64,000 bases of DNA from Aquabacterium sp. NJ1 (GTDB lineage Bacteria; Pseudomonadota; Gammaproteobacteria; Burkholderiales; Burkholderiaceae_C), in NCBI RefSeq assembly GCF_000768065.1, contig NZ_JRKM01000001.1, forward strand, positions 3,268,001-3,332,000, in the 5' to 3' direction. Each line of letters opens with the position of its first letter. The first letter of the stretch is position 1. Below are positions 44,041 through 54,577 of the stretch, piece by piece. Both the position numbers and the translations under genes were made by a program. The notes below the pieces were generated by a model. It searched no databases, was not told the origin of the DNA, and saw nothing but the letters and a program-made list of their open reading frames with translations.

Positions 44041-46041
44041 TCAGTCTTCGATGCGCAGCAGCTCGACGCCCTCGGCCACCTGGTCGCCCACGGCGCACAG
44101 GATGGCAGAGACGGTGCCCGCTTGCGGCGCGGTCAGCGTGTGTTCCATTTTCATGGCTTCGGTCACGGCCAGGGGCTCGCCTTGCTTGACGACCTGGCCT
44201 TCCTTCACGAGCAAGGCCACGACCTTGCCGGGCATCAAGGCGGTGAGGCGGCCGGTGCCATGGTGGCCCTGGTCGACCTGGGTCAGCGGGTTCACGTCCT
44301 GCAGGTGCACGGCGCCTTGAGGCGTGAACACGTGGATGTCGTCACCATGGCGGTACACCGACACGCGCAGGCGCTGGGTATGCGCGCCGGTGGCCAGGCT
44401 GATGTCCAGCGTGTCAGCGTGCGCACCGTGCAGCGTCAGCATGACGCTGTGCTCGCCGAATTCGAGCTGGTATTGCGTGGGGCCCAAGCGGGTGCTGGTC
44501 ACCGTGACGGGCTGGCCCTCGTGCAGCAGCACCTCGCGGTGGCGAGGGGCACCATGCAGGCGCCAGCCATCCGGTGTGGACCAGGGGTCACGTGGGCTGG
44601 CTGTGTGGGCTGGTTCGGTGGGCAGCAGGCTGGCCATGGCCGCACCAATGGCCACGTCCGTGCCCACGCCGGGCGCCTGGAACAGGGCCGCATGCTCGCG
44701 CTCGATCAGGGCCGTGTCCAGCTTCGCTTGCGAGAACGATGGCGTGTGGATCACGCGGCGCACGAAGCCCACATTGGTGTGCAGGCCGGTGATGTGCAGG
44801 TCGCGCAGGGCGGCATCCAGGCGGCTCAGGGCGGCGGTGCGGTCCTCGCCCCACACGATGAGCTTGGCGATCATCGAGTCGTAGTAAGGCGAGATCACAT
44901 CGCCTTCGCGCACGCCGCTGTCAATGCGAACGGGGGATACCTCGAATGATGAAGCCGGTGGCGTGCGCATGACCTGCAGCGCGCCGGTGGCCGGCAGGAA
45001 CTGCTGCGCTGGGTTCTCGGCGCAGATGCGGGCTTCGATGGCGTGGCCCTTGATCTGCAGTTGGTCCTGCTGCAGAGGCAGGGGCTCGCCCGCGGCCACG
45101 CGCAGTTGCCACTCGACCAGGTCCAGGCCGGTGATGGCTTCGGTGACCGGGTGCTCGACCTGCAGGCGGGTGTTCATCTCCATGAAGTAGAAGCGGCCGT
45201 CCTGCTCACAGATGAACTCGACGGTGCCCGCGCCCACATAACCCACGCTGCGTGCGGCGGCGATGGCGGCTTCACCCATCTGGCGGCGGCGCTCGGGCGT
45301 CATGCCGGGTGCCGGGGCTTCTTCCAGCACCTTCTGGTGGCGGCGTTGCACCGAGCAATCACGCTCGAACAGGTGCACGTAGTGGCCGTGCGTGTCGCCA
45401 AAGACCTGGATCTCGATGTGCCGCGGTTGCTGCACATAGCGTTCAACCAGAACATGGGCGCTGCCAAAGCTGGCCTGGGCTTCGCGCTGGCAGGATGCGA
45501 GCGCGGCTTCAAGGTCCGCCGCTTGCTGGACGGCGCGCATGCCCTTGCCACCCCCACCGGCACTGGCCTTGATCAACACGGGGTAGCCCATGATGCCGGC
45601 CTGCTCCTTGAGGAAAGCCGGGTCTTGCTGGTCGCCGTGGTAACCGGGCACCAGCGGCACGCCGGCCTTTTCCATCAAGGCCTTGGCGGCGGATTTGCTG
45701 CCCATGGCCGCAATGGCCGAGGCGGGTGGGCCGATGAAGGCAATGCCGGCGGCCTCGCAGGCCTGGGCGAAGTCTTCGTTTTCGCTCAGGAAGCCGTAGC
45801 CGGGGTGCACGGCTTGGGCGCCGGTGGCCTTGGCCGCTTCGAGGATACGGTCGGCGCGCAGGTAGCTTTCACGCGGGCTGGCCGGGCCGATGTGCACGGC
45901 CTCGTCGCAAGCCTGCACGTGCAGGGCGTGGGCGTCGGCATCCGAGTAGACGGCCACGGTGCGGATGCCCATGCGGCGTGCGGTGGCAGCCACTCGGCAG
46001 GCGATTTCACCGCGGTTGGCAATCAATATCTTCTGGAACAT
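44041..46041 (-). CDS. liuD: Methylcrotonyl-CoA carboxylase biotin-containing alpha subunit
   Basis: This 666-residue protein joins a biotin carboxylase (N-terminal MFQKILIANRGEIACRV, ATP-grasp Gly-loop KASAGGGGKGMRAV, EMNTRLQVEHPVTE) to a C-terminal biotin-carrier domain whose biotin lysine is Lys631 in EAMKMEH. With LiuB it carboxylates 3-methylcrotonyl-CoA. I use ATG 46041; GTG 46044 is in frame. The ATG overlaps the stop codon of a 38-codon ORF in TGATG. Confidence 0.95.
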   Translation of the reverse strand: MFQKILIANRGEIACRVAATARRMGIRTVAVYSDADAHALHVQACDEAVHIGPASPRESYLRADRILEAAKATGAQAVHPGYGFLSENEDFAQACEAAGIAFIGPPASAIAAMGSKSAAKALMEKAGVPLVPGYHGDQQDPAFLKEQAGIMGYPVLIKASAGGGGKGMRAVQQAADLEAALASCQREAQASFGSAHVLVERYVQQPRHIEIQVFGDTHGHYVHLFERDCSVQRRHQKVLEEAPAPGMTPERRRQMGEAAIAAARSVGYVGAGTVEFICEQDGRFYFMEMNTRLQVEHPVTEAITGLDLVEWQLRVAAGEPLPLQQDQLQIKGHAIEARICAENPAQQFLPATGALQVMRTPPASSFEVSPVRIDSGVREGDVISPYYDSMIAKLIVWGEDRTAALSRLDAALRDLHITGLHTNVGFVRRVIHTPSFSQAKLDTALIEREHAALFQAPGVGTDVAIGAAMASLLPTEPAHTASPRDPWSTPDGWRLHGAPRHREVLLHEGQPVTVTSTRLGPTQYQLEFGEHSVMLTLHGAHADTLDISLATGAHTQRLRVSVYRHGDDIHVFTPQGAVHLQDVNPLTQVDQGHHGTGRLTALMPGKVVALLVKEGQVVKQGEPLAVTEAMKMEHTLTAPQAGTVSAILCAVGDQVAEGVELLRIED

Positions 46042-46157
46042 CACAGCTCCCGCGGTGAACTCGCCTGCGACACGCTGTGCGTGTCCATGCGATTTGGCTG
46101 CGCCGCAAGGCCGATGGCCTTGTCACCGCGGTTGGCGGTCAGGATCTTGTTGAACAT
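46041..46157 (-). CDS. Small 38-codon ORF mimicking the biotin carboxylase N-terminus
   Basis: This short frame lies in the only gap of the liu operon, between liuC and liuD. Its product begins MFNKILTANRGD, nearly the same as the liuD start MFQKILIANRGE, and about 29 of the first 35 bases match liuD. It then diverges and stops, with the stop overlapping the liuD start codon in TGATG. It could be a translationally coupled leader peptide that sets LiuD output, or the relic of a partial gene duplication. No Shine-Dalgarno is obvious. Confidence 0.5.
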   Translation of the reverse strand: MFNKILTANRGDKAIGLAAQPNRMDTHSVSQASSPREL

Positions 46158-46178
46158 GTTGAAGTGATCCCGTCGTGT

Positions 46179-46976
46179 TCAGTCTTTAGGCTTGGCATCA
46201 AGCTGCCAGGCCGGAGTGCGTTTATTCAGGAAGGCCTGCACGCCCTCGCGGCCTTCGTCGCTGGCGCGGATGTCGGCAATGCGGCGTGCGGTCAGGTCGC
46301 GCAGGTCGGTGCTCAGGGGCATCTTGCCGATGTCCTTGACCAGCTGCTTGCAGGCGCGCACGGCCACCGGGCCGTTGTGCACGATGCTGTGCACCACCTG
46401 CTGCGTGGTCTCGTGCAGCGTGTCGGCATCGCACACCTCGTGCACCAGGCCGATCAGCTGCGCGCGCTCGGCGCTGAAGCGCTCGGCCGTCACGAAGTAG
46501 CGGCGCGCGGCACGTTCACCAATGGCATCGATCACATACGGGCTGATGGTTGCGGGGATCAGGCCCAGCTTGGCTTCCGACAGGCAGAAGCCCGCCTGGC
46601 GAGATGCCACCACCACGTCGCAGCAGGCCACCAGGCCTACGCCGCCACCATAACAATCGCCTTGCACCTTGGCGATCACCGGCACCGGGCTGCTGGCAAT
46701 GGTCCACAGCATGTTGGCCAGGCGTGCGCCGTCGGTGTGGTTCTCGGCCCAGGAAAAATCGGCCATGGCGCGCATCCAGTTCAGGTCGGCGCCTGCGCAG
46801 AAGGCCTTGCCATGCGCGCCCAGCACGATGGCGCGCAGCGTCGGGTCTGCCGCCAGCTCCGTGAAGGTGTGCGTCAGCTCGGCAATGGTCTCGGCATCAA
46901 ACGCGTTGCGCAGTTCGGGCCGGTTCAGGTAGACATGGGCTACGTGGCCTTCATGCTGGATATCCAGTCGGGACAT
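46179..46976 (-). CDS. liuC: Methylglutaconyl-CoA hydratase
   Basis: This 265-residue crotonase-fold protein hydrates 3-methylglutaconyl-CoA to HMG-CoA. The oxyanion-hole segments GKAFCAGADLNWM and GDCYGGGVGLVACCD, and the catalytic region AKLGLIPATISPYV, are present. I start it at ATG 46976, just 11 bases after liuB ends. The operon position is what favours this substrate over other enoyl-CoA esters. Confidence 0.92.
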   Translation of the reverse strand: MSRLDIQHEGHVAHVYLNRPELRNAFDAETIAELTHTFTELAADPTLRAIVLGAHGKAFCAGADLNWMRAMADFSWAENHTDGARLANMLWTIASSPVPVIAKVQGDCYGGGVGLVACCDVVVASRQAGFCLSEAKLGLIPATISPYVIDAIGERAARRYFVTAERFSAERAQLIGLVHEVCDADTLHETTQQVVHSIVHNGPVAVRACKQLVKDIGKMPLSTDLRDLTARRIADIRASDEGREGVQAFLNKRTPAWQLDAKPKD

Positions 46977-46987
46977 GCGTGCGCTCC

Positions 46988-48610
46988 TTACATGCGGAAC
47001 ACGCCGTAGCGTGTGTCGCCAATCGGTGCGTTGAGGCTGGCACTCATGGCCAGGGCCAGCACGCGGCGGGTGTCGGTGGGGCGGATCACGCCGTCGTCCC
47101 ACAGGCGGGCAGAGGCGTAATACGGGTGGCCCTGTGCCTCGTACTGTTCGCGGATCGGTGCCTTGAAGGCCTCCTCGTCATCGGCGCTCCAGGCGGCTTC
47201 GCCCTTGAGGCCCGTCTTGGCCTCGATGCCATCGCGCTTGACCGTGGCCAGTACGCTGGCGGCCTGCTCGCCACCCATCACGCTGATGCGCGCGTTCGGC
47301 CACATCCACAGGAAACGCGGGTTGTAGGCGCGGCCGCACATGCCATAGTTGCCGGCACCGAACGAGCCGCCGATGATCACGGTGAACTTGGGTACCTGTG
47401 CGCACGACACGGCGGTGACCATCTTGGCGCCGGCGCGTGCAATGCCTTCGTTCTCGTACTTGCGGCCCACCATGAAGCCGGTGATGTTCTGCAGGAAGAG
47501 CAGGGGGATCTTGCGCTGGCAACACAGCTCGATGAAGTGCGCGCCCTTGTTGGCGCTCTCCGAGAACAGGATGCCGTTGTTGGCCACGATGCCCACGGGC
47601 ATGCCTTCGATGTGGGCAAAGCCGCAGACCAGGGTGCTGCCGTAGCGCGCCTTGAACTCGTCGAACTCCGAGCCGTCCACCAGGCGGGCGATCACCTCGC
47701 GCACATCGAAGGGCTTGCGCGTGTCGGTGGGGATGATGCCGTTGAGTTCGGCCTGGTCGTACAAGGGCGCACGTGGCTCGATCAGGGCGATGTCAGCTGT
47801 CTTGCGCCAGTTCAGACGGGCCACGCATTGGCGGGCCAGGGCCAGCGCATGGGCGTCATCGCGCGCCAGGTGGTCGGCCACGCCGGACAGGCGCGTGTGC
47901 ACGTCACCACCGCCCAGGTCTTCCACGCTCACCACTTCGCCCGTGGCGGCCTTCACCAGCGGCGGGCCACCCAGGAAGATGGTGCCCTGGTTCTGCACGA
48001 TGATGGTCTCGTCGCTCATGGCGGGCACATAGGCGCCGCCGGCCGTGCACGAGCCCATCACCACAGCGATCTGCGGGATGCCGACAGCACTCATGTTGGC
48101 CTGGTTGTAGAAGATGCGGCCGAAGTGGTCGCGGTCCGGGAAGACCTCGTCCTGGTTGGGCAGGTTGGCGCCGCCCGAGTCCACCAGGTAGATGCAGGGC
48201 AGGCGGTTCTGCGCGGCGATCTCCTGGGCACGCAGGTGCTTCTTGACCGAGATGGGGTAGTAGGTGCCGCCTTTGACGGTCGCGTCGTTGCACACGATCA
48301 TGCACTCGACGCCCGCTACACGGCCCACCCCGGCGATCACACCGGCGCTGGGCGCGGCGTTGTCATACATGTTGAGCGCGGCCAGCGGCGCCACTTCCAG
48401 AAACGGCGAGCCCGCATCCAGCAGTTGTTCCACGCGGTCACGCGGCAGCAGCTTGCCGCGGGCCAGGTGCTTGGCGCGCGGCGCTTCGCCACCACCCAGT
48501 GCGATGCGGCCCAGTTGGGCTTCCAGGTCGTCCACCAGGGCCTGCATGGCCTGGGCATTGGCCTTGAAGGTATCCGAGCGTGGGTTGAGTTGGGTCTCGA
48601 TGACGGGCAT
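46988..48610 (-). CDS. liuB: Methylcrotonyl-CoA carboxylase beta subunit (carboxyltransferase)
   Basis: This 540-residue carboxyltransferase receives CO2 from the biotin of LiuD and places it on 3-methylcrotonyl-CoA. Typical segments are [35 protein letters not shown] and [19 protein letters not shown] 48610 was chosen because the conserved sequence begins there. It is the first catabolic gene, 7 bases behind the TetR gene. Confidence 0.96.
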   Translation of the reverse strand: MPVIETQLNPRSDTFKANAQAMQALVDDLEAQLGRIALGGGEAPRAKHLARGKLLPRDRVEQLLDAGSPFLEVAPLAALNMYDNAAPSAGVIAGVGRVAGVECMIVCNDATVKGGTYYPISVKKHLRAQEIAAQNRLPCIYLVDSGGANLPNQDEVFPDRDHFGRIFYNQANMSAVGIPQIAVVMGSCTAGGAYVPAMSDETIIVQNQGTIFLGGPPLVKAATGEVVSVEDLGGGDVHTRLSGVADHLARDDAHALALARQCVARLNWRKTADIALIEPRAPLYDQAELNGIIPTDTRKPFDVREVIARLVDGSEFDEFKARYGSTLVCGFAHIEGMPVGIVANNGILFSESANKGAHFIELCCQRKIPLLFLQNITGFMVGRKYENEGIARAGAKMVTAVSCAQVPKFTVIIGGSFGAGNYGMCGRAYNPRFLWMWPNARISVMGGEQAASVLATVKRDGIEAKTGLKGEAAWSADDEEAFKAPIREQYEAQGHPYYASARLWDDGVIRPTDTRRVLALAMSASLNAPIGDTRYGVFRM

Positions 48611-48617
48611 GGCGGGT

Positions 48618-49310
48618 TCAGTCTTTCGGGTGGATGTGGCGCAGCGCCTCGCTGACTTCATCCTTGAAGCGGCTCAAGGCCGCCAGGGACGCGTCACGCG
48701 GCATCAGCGCGCTCCAGATCAGTTCGGTCAGTTGCTCGGCCGTGGTGTCGATGCGCGGGCGCTTCATCGTGGTGATGGCGTCCCACAGCACATGCTCCAT
48801 CGAGCCATACACCAGGTCGCGAAGCAGGCGCAGCGGCATGTCGGCGCGGACCTGGCCTTGCGCTTGTGCCTCGGCTAGGCAGTCCATTAAGGGCGCGGTG
48901 TAGCGGCGTTTGCAGTCGGCAATGACCTTGGCCAGTTCGGGCTCGGCTGCGCGGCCCTCGCCGAGCACCAGGGCGCACATGCCCGAGCCATCGGCCAGCA
49001 GGGTGACCAGGTGGGCGCGCACCACGTGGCTGAGCTTGGCGTGCACGCCGTGCAGGCGGGGCACGTCACGCTCCAGCTCGCTGCTGATCTCGTCGTACCA
49101 ATCCTTGATGACCTGGATGCACAGCTCGCGCTTGCCCGGGAAGTAGGTGAACACCGTGGCCTCGGACACGCCCGCCGCTTCGGCAATCTGGGCGGTGGTG
49201 GCACGCTGGTAGCCGTGCTGCGAAAACACCTGCCGAGCCGCACTCAGCAAAGTCTGAATGCGCTCCAGGGATTTGGCGCGGCGAGGGGTGGTGCGTTGCA
49301 GGCTGGGCAC
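48618..49310 (-). CDS. TetR family regulator of the liu operon
   Basis: This 230-residue regulator has the TetR DNA-binding region ([27 protein letters not shown]) and a ligand domain. It is cotranscribed with liuB, which starts 8 bases after it, so it most likely represses the liu genes until isovaleryl-CoA or another intermediate binds; this is inferred from position. The promoter is expected between 49311 and 49442. Confidence 0.9.
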   Translation of the reverse strand: MPSLQRTTPRRAKSLERIQTLLSAARQVFSQHGYQRATTAQIAEAAGVSEATVFTYFPGKRELCIQVIKDWYDEISSELERDVPRLHGVHAKLSHVVRAHLVTLLADGSGMCALVLGEGRAAEPELAKVIADCKRRYTAPLMDCLAEAQAQGQVRADMPLRLLRDLVYGSMEHVLWDAITTMKRPRIDTTAEQLTELIWSALMPRDASLAALSRFKDEVSEALRHIHPKD

Positions 49311-49442
49311 GGAGAAAATTGAGTGACACTCAAGAATGCCGAGATCATGCCATGTGCAGCGCCAACTGTGCCCGGCTATTTGTCAGGGTTCCTACTGATT
49401 TTTCGTTTGCAAGCATGCCGGCCAAGTTACCTTGAGCACGAC

Positions 49443-50231
49443 TCAGCCAGCAGCCAGGCGAAGCCCACCGTCCAGCCTGATCACCTCGCCATTGAGGTAT
49501 TCGTTTTCCACGATGTGGCGCACCAGGGCCGCGTACTCGGCGGGTGCCCCCAGGCGTGCAGGGCAGGGCACGTTGGCAGCCAGCACCGCGCGGGTTTCCG
49601 GTGGCAAGCCGGCGGTCAGTGGTGTGCTGAAAGCCCCCGGCGCAATGGCCATGACACGGATGCGCTCACGCGCCAGATCACGCGCGGCTGGCAAGGTCAT
49701 GGCGGCCACCCCACCTTTGGAGGCGGCAAATGCCACTTGCCCCATCTGCCCTTCAAAGGCGGCCACGGACGCCGTGTTGATGATCACGCCCCGGCAGGCG
49801 CCCGCAGCCTCATCGGCGCGCGGCGGCGAAGCCATCATCACTGGCACGGCCAGCCGCATCATGTTGAAGCTGCCCAGCAGGTTGACCTCCATCACCTTGC
49901 GGAAGGTGGACAACTGGTGCGGGCCCTCGCGGCCGTGCAGGCATTCGGCGAAGGCCACGCCGGCGGCATTGACCAGCACGTCCACACGCCCGAAGCGATC
50001 CTGCGCCATGTAGACGGCGGCCGAGCCCTGGGTGTCGTCGCTGACATCGGTGTCTTGCCAGCACCAGCGCTCCTGATGCGGGTCAAGCTGGGCCAAGGGG
50101 TGCGTTGAAGCGGGCGCGCTGCGGTCCGCCAGCAGCACACGGGCACCGGCCTCCCAGGCCATCTGGCTGGTCGCGGCACCCAGCCCCGAACAGCCGCCGG
50201 TGACGATGAACACGCACTTCGACAGGTTCAT
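49443..50231 (-). CDS. Short-chain dehydrogenase (HSD10-like) lacking the catalytic tyrosine
   Basis: This 262-residue SDR resembles type II 3-hydroxyacyl-CoA dehydrogenase (HSD17B10). The nucleotide-binding motif TGGCSGLG, the NAAG motif and the VNTASVAAF-type Ser region are present. The active site reads FAASKGG in place of YSASKGG: codon 168 (49728-49730) is TTT, so Tyr is Phe while the partner Lys172 is kept. Without the tyrosine it should have little oxidoreductase activity. The neighbouring liu genes suggest branched-chain or fatty acid metabolism. Confidence 0.85.
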   Translation of the reverse strand: MNLSKCVFIVTGGCSGLGAATSQMAWEAGARVLLADRSAPASTHPLAQLDPHQERWCWQDTDVSDDTQGSAAVYMAQDRFGRVDVLVNAAGVAFAECLHGREGPHQLSTFRKVMEVNLLGSFNMMRLAVPVMMASPPRADEAAGACRGVIINTASVAAFEGQMGQVAFAASKGGVAAMTLPAARDLARERIRVMAIAPGAFSTPLTAGLPPETRAVLAANVPCPARLGAPAEYAALVRHIVENEYLNGEVIRLDGGLRLAAG

Positions 50232-50289
50232 GGCAGGACTCCCAGGGCCGAAATGGCATCATTGCGCCAATCCGGATCAAACGCAAGCC

Positions 50290-50736
50290 ATGACAGCCAT
50301 CCAATGGGATCACCCCCATCCCCACCTCTTGAATGTGACCGTGCAGGATCAGCATATCGACCTGATGCGCCACACGAACAACGTCGTGTACCTGCAGTGG
50401 CTGGAGGACGTGGCCTGGGCTCATTCCATCGCGCTGGGCCTGGGGCCGGCTCAGTACGAGGCGCTGGGCCATGGCATGGTGGTGCGCCAGCATGAGCTGA
50501 CCTACATCCAGGCCACCCGCCTGGGCGACGAGCTGGTGCTGGCCACCTGGTTGACGCATGCCGACAAGCTCACGCTGCAGCGCCACTACCAGTTTGTCCG
50601 CCAGGCAGATGGCGCGACCGTTTTCCGCGGCAAAACGCATTTTGTGTGCGTGGACATCGCCCAGGGCAAGGTCCGGCGCATGCCCGAGGCGTTTTTCTCG
50701 GCTTACTCAGCGGCCGTGATCCCTCAAGTCAGCTGA
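50290..50736 (+). CDS. Acyl-CoA thioesterase, 4HBT/FadM-like hot-dog fold
   Basis: This 148-residue protein is a single hot-dog domain of the YbgC/FadM group. The family loop HIDLMRHTNNVVYLQWLEDVAW, with the Asp that activates water, and the strand HELTYIQATRLGDEL are visible. It hydrolyses acyl-CoA thioesters of unknown chain length. ATG 50290 is used because conserved sequence starts there; it is divergent from the SDR gene. Confidence 0.88.
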   Translation: MTAIQWDHPHPHLLNVTVQDQHIDLMRHTNNVVYLQWLEDVAWAHSIALGLGPAQYEALGHGMVVRQHELTYIQATRLGDELVLATWLTHADKLTLQRHYQFVRQADGATVFRGKTHFVCVDIAQGKVRRMPEAFFSAYSAAVIPQVS

Positions 50737-50873
50737 GATCCAACCGATAAAGCGGTTTACTTCAGCCGGAGAAGTTGCACGCTGGGTCGCATCGCATCAA
50801 GGCGCGAACCAGCCACCGGCTATTCGCCAACGGGCTGGCGATGCCAAACAGCCCGTATGAACCAGGGGCGGTG

Positions 50874-52442
50874 ATGAACTTCGGACAACTGAAGATTGGT
50901 ACGCGTGTCGCCGTGCTGGGCGGCGTCATGAGCATGGCGCTGCTGGCCGTTGGCGGCACGGCCTTGTGGGCACTCAAGGCTGACGAGGCCCAGTTCGAGG
51001 CCTGCGCACAAAAAGCACAAAACTTCGAAAACGCCATTGACCTGGCTCGGGGTGCGCAGGTGGCCTTCAAGATCCAGATCCAGGAGTGGAAGAACACCCT
51101 GCTGCGCGGTGGCGATCCGGCCTCGTTCGACAAATACAGCAAGGCCTTTGTCAAAGAAGGCGAGGTGTCGGTGGCCAAGCTTCATGACTTGAAGCGCGTG
51201 ATGGCTCAGCTGGACCTGCCCACCTCCGACATCGACGAGGCGCAGGCCGCCTTGATCGATCTCAAGACCAAATACCTGGACGCCCTGACGCACTACGATC
51301 AGGCTGACCCGGACAAGGGCGCACATGCCGTGGACAAACTGGTCAAAGGCATGGACCGCCCACCCACCACCAAGATCGACGGCATCGTCGCGGGTGTGAT
51401 GTCATCAGCCAAGACCATGCAGGCGCAAGCCGTGGATGTGGCCAAGGCCCGCATGCAGTCGGCCATCTGGGGCATGTTGGGCCTGGTCGTGCTGGCCTTG
51501 GGTGCCGGGGCCACAGCGGCCTGGCTGATCCTGCGCAGCATCACCGACCCGCTGCATCAAGCCGTGTCAGCGGCGACCGAGGTGGCCAGCGGCAACCTGC
51601 GCGTGGCCATCCACGCTGAAGGCGAAGACGAGGTCAGCCAGTTGCGCGCCGCCATGGGCAAGATGAACGACAGCCTGGTGCGTGTCGTCAGCCAGGTGCG
51701 CGATGCCGCCGACATGGTCTCGCATGCCTCCAGCGAAATCGCGTCGGGCAACATGGACCTGTCTGCGCGCACGGAAGCCCAGGCCTCCAACCTGCAGGAA
51801 ACCGTGGCCACCATCGGCCAGCTGAGCACCGGCGTGCAGCACAGCGCCGACCACGCCGCCCAGGCGCAGGATCTGGCCACCCGAGCCAGTGAAGTGGCCG
51901 AGCGCGGTGGCGCCGTCGTCAATGACGTGGTGCAGACCATGAACGACATCAACACCAGCTCGCGCAAGATCTCCGAAATCATCGGCGTGATCGACGGCAT
52001 CGCCTTCCAGACCAACATCCTGGCCCTGAACGCGGCTGTGGAAGCAGCACGCGCTGGCGAACAGGGTCGGGGCTTCGCCGTGGTGGCGTCCGAGGTGCGG
52101 GCCCTGGCCCAGCGCAGCGCCAACGCCGCCCGCGAGATCAAGTCGCTCATCAACGCCAGCGTGGAATGTGTGGACCGCGGTGGCAACCTGGTGGGCGAAG
52201 CGGGCAACACGATTGCCGAAGCCGTGCAGGCCGTGCGCCAGGTGCGCGAGGTGATCTCCGAGATCACGGTGGCCGCGCGCGAGCAGGCGTCCGGTATCAG
52301 CCAGGTCAGCCAGGCCATTGGCGCCATCGACAACACCATGCAGCAAAACGCCGCATTGGTGGAACAGGCCGCAGCCGCCGCCTCCTCGCTGCAGCAGCAG
52401 GCGCAAGCCTTGCAAGGCTCGGTCAGCTTCTTCCGTACCTGA
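50874..52442 (+). CDS. Methyl-accepting chemotaxis protein
   Basis: This 522-residue chemoreceptor has an N-terminal helix (residues about 12-33), a periplasmic four-helix-bundle-like domain with [11 protein letters not shown] (Tar-like CHASE/4HB), a second helix near residues 200-222, a HAMP domain and a signalling hairpin with [38 protein letters not shown]. It ends without a CheR-tethering pentapeptide, so it depends on other receptors for adaptation. CheD and CheB are encoded 18 kb away. The ligand is unknown. Confidence 0.93.
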   Translation: MNFGQLKIGTRVAVLGGVMSMALLAVGGTALWALKADEAQFEACAQKAQNFENAIDLARGAQVAFKIQIQEWKNTLLRGGDPASFDKYSKAFVKEGEVSVAKLHDLKRVMAQLDLPTSDIDEAQAALIDLKTKYLDALTHYDQADPDKGAHAVDKLVKGMDRPPTTKIDGIVAGVMSSAKTMQAQAVDVAKARMQSAIWGMLGLVVLALGAGATAAWLILRSITDPLHQAVSAATEVASGNLRVAIHAEGEDEVSQLRAAMGKMNDSLVRVVSQVRDAADMVSHASSEIASGNMDLSARTEAQASNLQETVATIGQLSTGVQHSADHAAQAQDLATRASEVAERGGAVVNDVVQTMNDINTSSRKISEIIGVIDGIAFQTNILALNAAVEAARAGEQGRGFAVVASEVRALAQRSANAAREIKSLINASVECVDRGGNLVGEAGNTIAEAVQAVRQVREVISEITVAAREQASGISQVSQAIGAIDNTMQQNAALVEQAAAAASSLQQQAQALQGSVSFFRT

Positions 52443-52600
52443 CGTCAAGCACACCTTTGGGCGCCCTCCGAAAGGGGGCGGGTGCCGCGAGGCGATTTCA
52501 CCGGGGCGACTCCGGCGACAATACGCGCTGTGCGCCCCCCGGATTTGTGCGATGTGTTTCATGATGTGGGCGCTGACCATTGCCGTCACCCCCACCATCT

Positions 52601-54577
52601 GTGTCCGCCCTGCCTGCCGCCGATGCCCTTGAGGCATTGCCCACCCAGCCCTTGACGATCCTGCAGGAGGTCTTCGGCTATGCCGCTTTCCGAGGGCAGC
52701 AACAGGCCATCGTCGACCACGTCACGGCGGGCCACGATGCCCTGGTGCTGATGCCCACCGGCGGCGGCAAGAGCTTGTGCTACCAGATCCCGGCCATTGC
52801 GCGCCACCGTGGCGGCAAGGGTGTCACCGTGGTGGTTTCGCCCCTGATCGCCCTGATGCACGACCAGGTCGGCGCGCTAGAAGAAGTCGGCGTGCACGCG
52901 GCCTTCCTGAACAGCACGCTGAGCCTCGAAGACACCCAGCGCATCGAGCGCGAGATGATGGCCGGCCGCATGGTGATGCTGTATGCGGCGCCCGAGCGCG
53001 TGACCAACCTGCGCTTTCAGGCGCAACTGGCCAGCCTGCACGAGCGCGGCCTGCTCAGCCTGTTTGCCATCGACGAGGCGCACTGCGTCAGCCAGTGGGG
53101 CCACGACTTCCGCGAAGACTACCTGCAGCTCAGCCTGCTGCACGAGCGCTTCCCCGACGTGCCCCGCCTGGCGCTGACCGCCACCGCCGACGACCAGACC
53201 CGCGCCGACATGATCGAGCGCCTGCAGCTGCAGGACGCGCGCGTTTTCATCAGCAGCTTCGACCGGCCCAATATCCGCTACGCCCTGGTCGAAAAAGACG
53301 AACCCCGCAAGCAACTGCTGCGCTTCATCCAGGACGAGCACGACGGCGACGCGGGCATCGTCTACTGCCAGAGCCGCAAGAAGGTGGAAGAAACCGCCGC
53401 CTGGCTCAACGAGCAGGGCATCAGCGCACTGCCGTATCACGCCGGGCTGGACGCGGCCCTGCGCAAGAAACACCAAGACCGCTTCCTGCGCGAAGATGGC
53501 CTGGTCATGGTGGCCACGATTGCGTTCGGCATGGGCATCGACAAGCCCGACGTGCGCTTCGTGGCCCACCTGGACCTGCCCAAGAACATCGAGGCCTATT
53601 ACCAGGAGACGGGCCGCGCCGGTCGCGATGGCCAGCCTGCCGACGCCTGGCTGACCTACGGCCTGGCCGACGTGGTCAACCAGCGCCGCATGATCGACGA
53701 GAGCCCGGCCAACGACGACTTCAAGCGCGTGCAGCGCGGCAAGCTCGATGCCCTGCTGGCGATGGCCGAAGCCCATGACTGCCGTCGCGTGCGGCTGCTG
53801 GCTTACTTCGGTGAGAACTATGGAAGCGAGCCGCCCGCCGCCGGGCCGCCCCAAGGCGGGCAGCGCCCCCTTGGGGGGCAGCGAGACCCGGATGGGGTGA
53901 GCTTGGGGGCCCGTTGCGGCAACTGCGACAACTGCCTGAACCCACCTGCCACCTGGGATGGGACCGAGGCCGCCCGCAAGCTGCTCAGTTGCATCTACCG
54001 CTTCTGGCAGCACGGCCAGCAACGCTTTGGCGCGGGGCACCTCATCGACGTGCTGCGTGGCAAGCAGACCGACAAGGTGCAGCAATACGGGCACCAGACC
54101 TTGAGCACTTTCGGTGTTGGCGCCGATTTGTCGGAGAACCAGTGGCGCGCCGTCTTGCGCCAATTGGTGGCCCTGGGCCATGTGGTGGCGGAAGGCGAGT
54201 ACAACACCCTGGCGCTCACCGACAGCGCCCGCGCGGTGCTCAAGGGCGAGATCAAGCTGACCTTGCGAGAGGCCGTCGAGGTACCCCGCAAGGGTCGCAC
54301 GGGCAAGACCGGCAAACCGGGAGCCGGCAAGCCCGCCTCGGCGCCTGCCGACCTCACCGGGGACGCCCTGGCCCGTTTCGCCGACCTGCGTGCCTGGCGC
54401 GCCGGCGTCGCGCGCGAGCACAACCTGCCGGCTTACATCGTGTTCAACGATGCCACCCTGGCCGACATGGCCCGCATTGCCCCCCAGACATTGGGCGAGC
54501 TGGCCGGCATCAGTGGCGTCGGTGCCAAAAAACTGCAGGCTTACGGCGACCAGATCCTGTCCGTTCTGAACCCCTGA
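52601..54577 (+). CDS. recQ: ATP-dependent DNA helicase RecQ with an in-frame insertion
   Basis: This 658-residue 3'-5' helicase acts in recombination and fork repair. Walker A TGGGKSLC, the DEAH box [15 protein letters not shown], motif [12 protein letters not shown], a zinc domain, an RQC winged helix and a C-terminal HRDC domain are visible in order. Between the first zinc Cys ([16 protein letters not shown]) and the trio RCGNCDNC lie 27 extra residues (411-437), encoded by an 81-base GC-rich palindromic stretch. Start GTG 52601 is favoured over TTG 52580. Confidence 0.95.
   Translation: MSALPAADALEALPTQPLTILQEVFGYAAFRGQQQAIVDHVTAGHDALVLMPTGGGKSLCYQIPAIARHRGGKGVTVVVSPLIALMHDQVGALEEVGVHAAFLNSTLSLEDTQRIEREMMAGRMVMLYAAPERVTNLRFQAQLASLHERGLLSLFAIDEAHCVSQWGHDFREDYLQLSLLHERFPDVPRLALTATADDQTRADMIERLQLQDARVFISSFDRPNIRYALVEKDEPRKQLLRFIQDEHDGDAGIVYCQSRKKVEETAAWLNEQGISALPYHAGLDAALRKKHQDRFLREDGLVMVATIAFGMGIDKPDVRFVAHLDLPKNIEAYYQETGRAGRDGQPADAWLTYGLADVVNQRRMIDESPANDDFKRVQRGKLDALLAMAEAHDCRRVRLLAYFGENYGSEPPAAGPPQGGQRPLGGQRDPDGVSLGARCGNCDNCLNPPATWDGTEAARKLLSCIYRFWQHGQQRFGAGHLIDVLRGKQTDKVQQYGHQTLSTFGVGADLSENQWRAVLRQLVALGHVVAEGEYNTLALTDSARAVLKGEIKLTLREAVEVPRKGRTGKTGKPGAGKPASAPADLTGDALARFADLRAWRAGVAREHNLPAYIVFNDATLADMARIAPQTLGELAGISGVGAKKLQAYGDQILSVLNP
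53831..53911 (+). repeat. GC-rich palindromic repeat inserted in frame in recQ
   Basis: The 81 bases hold two tight hairpins, CCGCC-CCAA-GGCGG and GCCCCC-TT-GGGGGC, followed by a G-rich stretch ending in GGGGGCCC. This resembles the dispersed intergenic repeats common in Burkholderiales genomes. The length is a multiple of three and the frame has no stop codon, so recQ stays open. Copy number cannot be tested in this window, where no second clear copy is seen. Confidence 0.65.

Noticed and set aside
43036-44949. 637-codon plus-strand open frame opposite the liu genes
   Set aside because: It lies antisense to mvaB and liuD, which have clear family motifs. Its translation is low-complexity (His, Gly, Ala, Gln), typical of shadow frames in GC-rich coding DNA.
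46979-48655. 558-codon plus-strand open frame opposite liuB
   Set aside because: Complete antisense shadow of the carboxyltransferase gene; no domain motif or ribosome binding site.
52462-52482. GC-rich hairpin after the chemoreceptor gene as a second copy of the recQ palindrome
   Set aside because: It forms a 7-bp stem but does not share the order of hairpins or the flanks of the recQ element, and it lacks a T-run needed for a terminator.
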